From assembly GCA_023439185.1 (NCBI GenBank), contig JAEXOR010000039.1, positions 1 to 15,170 of the forward strand: a stretch of DNA of 15,170 nucleotides. Reading direction: 5' to 3'. Under the pieces are notes generated by a model. The model was not told where the DNA came from, made no database searches, and saw only the letters and a program-made list of their open reading frames with translations. This DNA comes from Bacillota bacterium (lineage in GTDB: Bacteria; Bacillota; Desulfotomaculia; Desulfotomaculales; Desulfallaceae). The position numbers were made by a program, and so were the translations under genes. Below, piece after piece: positions 4,343 through 15,170 of this stretch (position 1 is the first letter of the stretch; each line of letters begins with the position of its first letter).

Positions 4343-7300
4343 ATGTATCCTGAGCAACTGGGCAAAAGAACCCGGTGGAGTTTCGGTAAATTGCGCGAGG
4401 TCCTGGAACTGCCCAACCTTATCGAGGTCCAGCGCAATTCGTACGTCTGGTTCCTGAAATCGGGACTGCGGGAAGTCTTTCATGACATTTCCCCGATCCA
4501 GGATTTTACCGGCAACCTGGTGCTGGAATTCCTGGACTACAACCTGGGTAATGCCAAGTACGGCGTCGAGGAATGCAAAGAGCGCGACGTAACCTTTGCC
4601 GCTCCCTTGCGGGTCAAGGTCCGCCTGATCAACAAGGAAACCGGTGAGGTCAAGGAGCAGGAAGTGTTCATGGGCGACTTCCCTCTGATGACCGACAAGG
4701 GTACCTTCATTATTAACGGGGCTGAACGGGTCATTGTCAGCCAGTTGGTGCGCTCCCCCGGCGTTTATTTCGCCGAGACCATCGACACCAGCGGTAAAAA
4801 GCTTTATGGCGCCACTATTATTCCCAACCGGGGTGCCTGGTTGGAATTTGAAACCGACGTTAATGATCAGATCTTTGTCCGCATCGACCGCACCAGGAAA
4901 ATCCCGGCGACGGTGCTGATCCGCGCCCTGGGGTACGGGGCCAACGCTATGATTCTGGACCTGTTTGAAGAAAACAGGCACATCCAGGAAACCCTGGCCC
5001 GGGACAACACCGACTCCGAGGAAGACGCCCTGGTGGAAATTTATAAGCGCCTGCGTCCGGGTGAACCGCCCACTGTGGATAACGCCCGTTCCCTGCTGGA
5101 CGCGTTGTTCTTCGACCCCAAGCGTTACGACCTGGCCAACGTGGGCCGTTACAAAATACAGAAAAAATTAAAACACGGGGTTCTGTACCGTTATCCCGAA
5201 GGCGAGGACGGGCCCGTGGAGTTTGATCCGCTGGTGGGCGCGGAGGTTCCGGTGGACCGGGAGTTTATCCGGATTCTTACGCCCAAGGATATTATTGAGA
5301 CTGTATTTTACCTGTTGCGTCTGATGGACGGCGGGGGCAGGGTGGACGATATCGATCATTTGGGCAACCGGCGACTGCGCTCGGTGGGCGAACTGCTGCA
5401 GAACCAGTTCCGCATCGGGCTGTCCCGGATGGAACGGGTAGTTCGGGAGCGCATGACCATTCAGGATGTGGACGTTATTACACCCCAGGTGCTGATTAAC
5501 ATTCGGCCCGTGGTGGCGTCCATCAAGGAGTTTTTTGGTTCCAGCCAGCTGAGCCAGTTCATGGACCAGACCAACCCGCTGGCCGAGCTGACTCATAAAC
5601 GCCGCCTGTCGGCCCTGGGACCGGGCGGCCTCAGCCGTGAACGGGCCGGTTTCGAGGTGCGGGACGTGCACCACTCTCACTATGGCCGCATGTGTCCCAT
5701 TGAGACGCCTGAAGGTCCCAACATCGGTTTAATTGGTTCGTTGTCCTGCTATGCCAGGATCAACCAGTTTGGATTTATAGAAACCCCTTACCGTAAGGTG
5801 GACAAGGAGAACAAGCGGGTTACCGATGAATTTGTTTATCTTACCGCCGATGAAGAGGAAGAGATGATTGTCGCCCAGGCCAACGCGCTCCTGGATGAGA
5901 ACTCTTATTTCGCCCAGGAACGGGTTAACGCCCGGCATGGCCGGGATATCCTGGTGGTGCCGGCGGAAAAGGTGGATTACATGGACGTCTCGCCCAAGCA
6001 GGTGTTCAGTATCGCCACTTCGTTAATCCCGTTTTTGGAACACGATGACGCCAACCGAGCCCTGATGGGCGCCAACATGCAGCGCCAGGCGGTGCCGCTG
6101 TTAAAAACCCAGGCGCCTTTTGTGGGCACCGGCATTGAATATACTGCAGCCCGGGATTCCGGCGTGGTGCTGATGGCGGGCAGCGACGGAATGGTGGAAC
6201 GGGTTACCGCCAACGAGGTGGTGATCCGCGCAGACGAAGGAAAAGAGGAAAAGCATAAACTATTAAAGTTTTCCCGTTCCAACCAGGGTACCTGCATCAA
6301 CCAGCGTCCCATCGTGGACAAAGGCGAACGGGTACAGGCCGGGCAGGTGATTGCCGACGGTCCTTCCACCGATTACGGCGAGCTGGCCCTGGGACGAAAC
6401 GTGCTGGTGGCATTCATGCCCTGGGAGGGTTACAATTACGAGGACGCCATCCTGGTCAGCGAAAAAATGGTCAAGGAAGATTATTTCACCTCCATTCATA
6501 TAGAGGAATACGAATGCGACGCCCGGGACACCAAATTGGGCCCGGAGGAAATCACCCGCGATATCCCCAACGTCGGTGAAGAAATATTGAAGGATTTGGA
6601 TGACCGCGGAATTATCCGCACCGGCGCCGAAGTCCGTCCCGGCGACATCCTGGTGGGCAAGGTGACCCCCAAGGGTGAAACCGAACTTACCGCCGAGGAG
6701 CGCCTGCTGCGGGCCATCTTTGGTGAAAAGGCCCGGGAGGTCCGGGATACTTCGCTTAGGGTGCCCCACGGGGAATCCGGCAAAGTGGTGGACGTGAAAG
6801 TATTTTCCCGGGATAACGGCGATGAATTGCCACCCGGAGTCAATCAATTGGTGCGGGTGTATATAGCTCAGAAACGTAAAATCTCCGAGGGCGACAAGAT
6901 GGCCGGCCGGCACGGCAACAAGGGCGTTATCGCTCGCATCTTGCCCGAAGAGGATATGCCCTTTCTGCCGGACGGGACGCCCATTGAAATAGTGCTTAAC
7001 CCGCTGGGGGTGCCTTCCCGGATGAATATCGGCCAGGTGCTGGAAACCCACCTGGGCTGGGCGGCCCATGCGCTGGGCATGAACGTGGCCACCCCGGTTT
7101 TCAACGGCGCCCGGGAGGAGGATATTATCGAACAGCTGGAAAGGGCGGGCCTGCCCGCCAACGGCAAGATGACCCTTTACGAGGGCCGGACCGGCGAACC
7201 ATTTGAAAGCCCCATTACCGTAGGGTATGTTTATATGTTGAAGCTGGCCCACCTGGTGGACGATAAAATCCACGCCCGTTCCACCGGGCCGTACTCCCTG

Positions 7301-7843
7301 GTTACCCAGCAGCCCTTGGGCGGCAAGGCGCAGTTCGGCGGTCAGCGGTTCGGTGAAATGGAAGTTTGGGCCCTGGAGGCTTACGGGGCGGCTTACACGC
7401 TGCAGGAAATCCTTACCGTCAAGTCCGACGACGTGGTGGGCCGGGTTAAAACCTACGAGGCCATCGTCAAGGGCGAGAATGTCCCCGAGCCGGGGGTGCC
7501 GGAATCTTTCAAGGTGCTGATTAAGGAATTACAAAGCCTTTGCCTGGCGGTCAAGGTGCTTTCCGAGGACGAAATGGAAATTGAGATCAGGGAAGCTGAG
7601 GAGGATATTGCTGAAACTGCCAAGGATCTGGGCATCGAATTACACGAAGACCGGGGCCGGCGCGATGATTACATTGAAGACGGCGCGGTCGACGAAGGTA
7701 TGGACGAGCTTGATGACGACGATGAATACCTGGTGGAAGACGACGGGGAGATCGATGGGCTGGATGTGGACAATGAGGACGAAGTGCTGGTCGACCTGGA
7801 TGCCGACGATGATAGTTACGAAGACGAGCTGGAAGATGAGTAG
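4343..7843 (+). CDS. rpoB: DNA-directed RNA polymerase subunit beta
   Basis: An 1166-residue core RNA polymerase subunit, typical Gram-positive size without the large enterobacterial insertions. The N-terminus reads FGKLREVLELPNLIEVQ. The rifampicin region is at residues 399-429 (GSSQLSQFMDQTNPLAELTH onward). Asp408, His418 and Ser423, equivalent to E. coli 516, 526 and 531, are all the sensitive residues, so no target resistance is visible. GDKMAGRHGNKGV near the active centre is intact. ATG 4343 is fixed by an in-frame TAG at 4340. The Shine-Dalgarno is weak (GGGGGTG, 4325-4331, with a G-U wobble). The C-terminal 64 residues (1103-1166) are extremely acidic, 35 Asp/Glu. rpoC follows after 37 bases. 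Confidence 0.99.
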   Translation: MYPEQLGKRTRWSFGKLREVLELPNLIEVQRNSYVWFLKSGLREVFHDISPIQDFTGNLVLEFLDYNLGNAKYGVEECKERDVTFAAPLRVKVRLINKETGEVKEQEVFMGDFPLMTDKGTFIINGAERVIVSQLVRSPGVYFAETIDTSGKKLYGATIIPNRGAWLEFETDVNDQIFVRIDRTRKIPATVLIRALGYGANAMILDLFEENRHIQETLARDNTDSEEDALVEIYKRLRPGEPPTVDNARSLLDALFFDPKRYDLANVGRYKIQKKLKHGVLYRYPEGEDGPVEFDPLVGAEVPVDREFIRILTPKDIIETVFYLLRLMDGGGRVDDIDHLGNRRLRSVGELLQNQFRIGLSRMERVVRERMTIQDVDVITPQVLINIRPVVASIKEFFGSSQLSQFMDQTNPLAELTHKRRLSALGPGGLSRERAGFEVRDVHHSHYGRMCPIETPEGPNIGLIGSLSCYARINQFGFIETPYRKVDKENKRVTDEFVYLTADEEEEMIVAQANALLDENSYFAQERVNARHGRDILVVPAEKVDYMDVSPKQVFSIATSLIPFLEHDDANRALMGANMQRQAVPLLKTQAPFVGTGIEYTAARDSGVVLMAGSDGMVERVTANEVVIRADEGKEEKHKLLKFSRSNQGTCINQRPIVDKGERVQAGQVIADGPSTDYGELALGRNVLVAFMPWEGYNYEDAILVSEKMVKEDYFTSIHIEEYECDARDTKLGPEEITRDIPNVGEEILKDLDDRGIIRTGAEVRPGDILVGKVTPKGETELTAEERLLRAIFGEKAREVRDTSLRVPHGESGKVVDVKVFSRDNGDELPPGVNQLVRVYIAQKRKISEGDKMAGRHGNKGVIARILPEEDMPFLPDGTPIEIVLNPLGVPSRMNIGQVLETHLGWAAHALGMNVATPVFNGAREEDIIEQLERAGLPANGKMTLYEGRTGEPFESPITVGYVYMLKLAHLVDDKIHARSTGPYSLVTQQPLGGKAQFGGQRFGEMEVWALEAYGAAYTLQEILTVKSDDVVGRVKTYEAIVKGENVPEPGVPESFKVLIKELQSLCLAVKVLSEDEMEIEIREAEEDIAETAKDLGIELHEDRGRRDDYIEDGAVDEGMDELDDDDEYLVEDDGEIDGLDVDNEDEVLVDLDADDDSYEDELEDE

Positions 7844-7880
7844 TCCGATTTTTTAAGCTATCCGGAAAGGAGCGAGGTCC

Positions 7881-11363
<3,483 letters not shown>

Positions 11364-11378
11364 ACCCAAAGGTGTCGG

Positions 11379-11423
11379 GTAAACCACGGGCGAGTAAACC
11401 ACGAGTGGGTAAACCACGGGTGC
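11379..11423. repeat. Three 15-bp tandem repeats after rpoC
   Basis: Three direct copies of GTAAACCACGGGYGA-like units begin at 11379, 11394 and 11409, exactly 15 bp apart. The shared core is GTAAACCACG. The third copy runs into the left arm of palindromic repeat B2. The array lies in the 245-bp rpoC to L7Ae-gene spacer, has no coding frame, and may vary in copy number between strains. Confidence 0.8.
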
Positions 11424-11479
11424 CAGGTGTTAAAAGTTAAATGTCGCTTTTTGATATTTAACTTTTAACACCTGGCACC
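11419..11479. repeat. Palindromic repeat element, copy B2
   Basis: A 24-bp perfect inverted repeat, arms 11419-11442 and 11456-11479, with a 13-nt loop. The left arm starts GGTGCCAGGTGTTAAAAG, as in copy B1. The arms are nearly identical to B1 but the loop differs, so pairing is conserved while the centre is not. It lies about 55 bases after the rpoC stop. No run of T follows, so it is not a typical terminator, but it could protect the 3' end of the rpoBC transcript. Confidence 0.88.
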
Positions 11480-11493
11480 AAAGCCAACCACTT

Positions 11494-11527
11494 TGCAACA
11501 TGCAACATGCAACACCTGGCATCAAAG
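11494..11527. repeat. TGCAACA heptamer array and half-arm of B family
   Basis: Three exact tandem copies of TGCAACA occupy 11494-11514. They run into AACACCTGGCATCAAAG at 11511-11527, which repeats AACACCTGGCACCAAAG at 11467-11483 in direct orientation with one change. This joins a 7-bp tandem array to an isolated half of the B palindrome. Confidence 0.75.
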
Positions 11528-11545
11528 AGGCAAAGAGGAAAATTG

Positions 11546-11574
11546 TTGACTTTGACTCACCGTGGTGATATCAT
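11546..11574 (+). promoter_or_regulatory. Promoter for the L7Ae-like gene, rpsL, rpsG, fusA
   Basis: TTGACT at 11546-11551, a 17-bp spacer and TATCAT at 11569-11574, with TG one base upstream of the -10 (TGATATCAT). Transcription should begin near 11581, giving a short leader of about 28 nt. It follows the repeat-rich spacer directly and would drive the str-type operon independently of rpoBC. Confidence 0.75.
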
Positions 11575-11608
11575 ATTCAAGTGTGTTGATTTCGGAGGTT
11601 GATCGGCT

Positions 11609-11854
11609 ATGCCCCAGCGACTGCAGGCCGCCAGGGAAAAGACCGTGGGCACCAAGCAGACAATTAAAGCCCTTAAGAAGGACCAGGCCATTACGGTCTA
11701 TATTGCCGAAAACGCCGAGAGAAATATAATTGAACCGATTCTCGCTGCCTGCCGGGAAAAACAAGTACCGGTGGTCCGGGTGGACTCCATGAAAACTCTG
11801 GGCAAGGCCTGCGGGATTAAGGTAGGTTGCGCGTCAGCAGCGATAATTAAGTAA
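11609..11854 (+). CDS. L7Ae/L30e-family RNA-binding protein (YbxF-like)
   Basis: An 81-residue protein of the L7Ae/L30e/S12e/Gadd45 fold. Seen: GTKQTIKALKKDQA near the N-terminus, the family's RNA-contact segment, and LGKACGIKVGCASAAII at the C-terminus, the conserved glycine- and alanine-rich end. Proteins of this family in the same position between rpoC and rpsL are common in Firmicutes; the Bacillus homologue YbxF binds kink-turn RNA. Its cellular role is not settled, and it may be a ribosome-associated or regulatory RNA-binding protein. The ATG is preceded by GGAGGTTGATC (11594-11604). It is first in the operon with rpsL, and a degenerate palindromic repeat begins one base after its TAA. 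Confidence 0.9.
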   Translation: MPQRLQAAREKTVGTKQTIKALKKDQAITVYIAENAERNIIEPILAACREKQVPVVRVDSMKTLGKACGIKVGCASAAIIK

Positions 11855-11897
11855 GGTGCTGGGTGTAACCACTTTGTTACTTTTAACAACCGGTACC
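11855..11897. repeat. Degenerate palindromic repeat, copy B3
   Basis: GGTGCTGGGTGT at 11855-11866 and ACAACCGGTACC around 11886-11897 are imperfect inverted complements (9 of 12) and resemble the B-element ends. The interior shares AACCACTTTG with 11486-11495, and the right flank shares ACCAAAGCCAA with 11477-11487. It starts at the base after the stop of the L7Ae-like gene and looks like a decayed copy. Confidence 0.5.
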
Positions 11898-11932
11898 AAA
11901 GCCAAAAGCAAAAAGGAGGTGGAACAAGAGAT

Positions 11933-12307
11933 ATGCCGACAATCCACCAGCTAATCAGAAACGGCCGGGAGGCGACGGTTAAGAAATCCACCGCTCCGGC
12001 CCTTAAAGAGTCCCCGCAAAAACGAGGCGTGTGCACCAGGGTGTATACCACTACCCCCAAAAAGCCCAACTCTGCTCTGCGGAAAGTGGCCAGGGTGAGG
12101 CTGACCAACGGGATCGAAGTTACATCATATATTCCCGGTATCGGGCACAACCTGCAAGAACACTCCGTGGTTCTGGTCCGCGGCGGCAGGGTGAAGGACC
12201 TTCCCGGCGTCAGGTACCACATCATCAGAGGCGCGCTGGATTGCGCCGGAGTGCAGAACAGAAACCGCGGCCGTTCCAAGTATGGTTCCAAGAAACCGAA
12301 AAAATAA
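11933..12307 (+). CDS. rpsL: 30S ribosomal protein S12
   Basis: A 124-residue decoding-centre protein that controls translational accuracy. The conserved stretch VYTTTPKKPNSALRK places the two key lysines at 43 and 44. Together with the intact GRVKDLPGVRYH loop, this is the streptomycin-sensitive wild type. The start MPTIHQLIRNGRE and end SKYGSKKPKK are typical and the length equals that of E. coli S12. A strong Shine-Dalgarno, AAAAAGGAGGTGG, lies about 12 bases before the ATG. Cys34 is conserved. The gene follows the L7Ae-like gene by 78 bases, mostly repeat B3, and precedes rpsG. Confidence 0.98.
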   Translation: MPTIHQLIRNGREATVKKSTAPALKESPQKRGVCTRVYTTTPKKPNSALRKVARVRLTNGIEVTSYIPGIGHNLQEHSVVLVRGGRVKDLPGVRYHIIRGALDCAGVQNRNRGRSKYGSKKPKK

Positions 12308-12372
12308 GCAGCCGCAAATAGCTGTTGTTTAATCTATAAATTTTTTAACCCAGGCGCAAAGGGGGGAAAAAA

Positions 12373-12843
12373 ATGCCCAGAAGAGGCGCGGCGCCCAAAC
12401 GGAATGTAATGCCCGACCCGGTCTATACCAGCAAGGTGCTCACCAAGCTGATCAACCAGATTATGAACGACGGTAAAAGGAGCGTTGCCGAAAAGGTTTG
12501 TTACAACGCTTTTGAAATCATCCGTGAAAAAACCGGCAAGGAACCATTGGAGGTTTTCGAGCAGGCCATGAAAAACGTAATGCCGGTCCTGGAAGTCAAA
12601 GCCCGGCGCGTAGGCGGCGCCAACTACCAGGTGCCCATCGAGGTAAGGCCCGACCGCAGGCAGACATTGGCTATCCGCTGGATTACCATGTATGCCCGGC
12701 AGCGCGGCGGCAAGAGCATGGAAGGCCGTCTGGCCGAAGAGCTGATGGAAGCGGCCAACAATACCGGTTCATCCGTTAAACGGAAAGAAGATACGCATAA
12801 AATGGCCGAGGCCAACAAGGCTTTTGCTCATTACAGGTGGTAG
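12373..12843 (+). CDS. rpsG: 30S ribosomal protein S7
   Basis: A 156-residue primary 16S rRNA-binding protein that nucleates assembly of the small-subunit head and lies near the E-site tRNA. It starts MPRRGAAPKRNVMPDPVY and carries the conserved VGGANYQVPIEVRPDRR segment and the C-terminal DTHKMAEANKAFAHYRW. The length is that of the typical short bacterial form. A G-rich Shine-Dalgarno (AAAGGGGGG) lies just before the ATG. The 65-base spacer after rpsL holds only a weak CAGC/GCTG inverted repeat and no promoter that I can support, so rpsL-rpsG are presumably co-transcribed. S7 is the usual translational repressor of the str operon in E. coli; a binding site here was not identified. Confidence 0.98.
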   Translation: MPRRGAAPKRNVMPDPVYTSKVLTKLINQIMNDGKRSVAEKVCYNAFEIIREKTGKEPLEVFEQAMKNVMPVLEVKARRVGGANYQVPIEVRPDRRQTLAIRWITMYARQRGGKSMEGRLAEELMEAANNTGSSVKRKEDTHKMAEANKAFAHYRW

Positions 12844-12858
12844 TAAAGGGGGGTCTTT

Positions 12859-14931
<2,073 letters not shown>

Positions 14932-14949
14932 CAGAATATGACAAGAACA

Positions 14950-14985
14950 AGTATTCAGGAGTCGCAGAGTCAGTATTCAGAATGA
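14950..14985. repeat. AGTATTC heptamer-like repeat in the fusA-tuf spacer
   Basis: Words AGTATTC (14950), AGGAGTC (14957), GCAGAGTC (14964, one base longer), AGTATTC (14972) and AGAATGA (14979) follow one another. This is an imperfect 7-bp-period array in the 117-bp spacer between fusA and tuf. It resembles the other heptamer arrays in period but not in word. Confidence 0.5.
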
Positions 14986-15048
14986 CTTCAAGACGGCGAT
15001 TGTTTTCCCATGACACTGAATGATTTACCTAAAGGAGGAATTTAAACC

Positions 15049-15170
15049 ATGGCAAAAGCTAAATTTGAGCGGACCAAGCCGCACGTAAACATCGGCACCA
15101 TCGGTCACGTGGACCACGGCAAGACCACATTGACCGCGGCCATCACCACCGTGCTGTCCACCGTGGGCGG
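15049..15170 (+). CDS. tuf: Elongation factor Tu, N-terminal end (partial)
   Basis: The first 40 codons of EF-Tu, cut by the window edge. The peptide begins MAKAKFERTKPHVNIGTIG and contains the P-loop GHVDHGKTT at residues 19-27, which binds the GTP phosphates; His20 and Asp22 are the family-standard residues. AAAGGAGGAA at 15031-15040 is a strong Shine-Dalgarno with about 8 bases to the ATG. It stands after fusA, the usual place in a str operon, and is a second copy in addition to the tuf ending at 127. With no clear promoter in the preceding spacer it is probably transcribed with fusA. Confidence 0.97.
   Translation, partial: MAKAKFERTKPHVNIGTIGHVDHGKTTLTAAITTVLSTVG

Noticed and set aside
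5537..5629. Rifampicin resistance changes in rpoB, and streptomycin resistance changes in rpsL
   Set aside because: All key residues (RpoB Asp408, His418, Ser423; S12 Lys43, Lys44) are the sensitive wild type.
14932..15048. A promoter for the second tuf
   Set aside because: No -35/-10 pair with acceptable spacing was found; the spacer holds a heptamer-like repeat and the tuf ribosome binding site.

Overview
The window is a ribosomal protein / RNA polymerase / elongation factor cluster of a Gram-positive bacterium, every gene on the + strand. The order is tuf (3' end), rpmG, secE, nusG, rplK, rplA, rplJ, rplL, rpoB, rpoC, an L7Ae-family gene, rpsL, rpsG, fusA, tuf (5' end). The beta and beta' subunits lack the large insertions of the enterobacterial proteins, SecE is the short single-span form, an L7Ae/YbxF-type gene lies between rpoC and rpsL, an L10-leader attenuator precedes rplJ, and three genes start at TTG with strong Shine-Dalgarno sequences. 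This fits Clostridia; the GC-rich codon use and protein style suggest the Desulfotomaculum/Pelotomaculum (Peptococcaceae) lineage. The phylum-level call is firm, the family-level call is inference.

Layout: (1) 1-1900, end of tuf, a repeat, a good promoter, then rpmG-secE-nusG-rplK. (2) 1955-4017, rplA, a weak internal promoter, the L10 leader with its terminator, rplJ, rplL and a strong intrinsic terminator. (3) 4018-11363, a near-consensus promoter, a leader of about 240 nt, then rpoB-rpoC. (4) 11364-15170, a repeat-rich spacer, a further promoter, then the L7Ae-like gene, rpsL, rpsG, fusA and tuf. These genes make ribosome stalk and core proteins, core RNA polymerase, its elongation factor NusG, a Sec translocase subunit and the two main elongation factors. 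Promoters and terminators divide them into separately adjustable transcription blocks.

The genes are ordinary housekeeping genes and I do not see a new multi-gene system. The unusual material lies in the spacers. (a) Several spacers contain small inverted-repeat elements built from 7-bp words (GAAAGTC/GACTTTC, AAAAGTT/AACTTTT, TGCAACA, AGTATTC), often beginning directly after a stop codon. (b) The nusG Shine-Dalgarno is about 30 nt from its ATG, and a predicted hairpin fills the gap, which would restore normal spacing when folded. (c) The rpoB leader contains a terminator-like hairpin with tandem G-A mismatches and possible competing pairings, a candidate attenuator. (d) Two tuf copies in direct orientation bracket the whole cluster.
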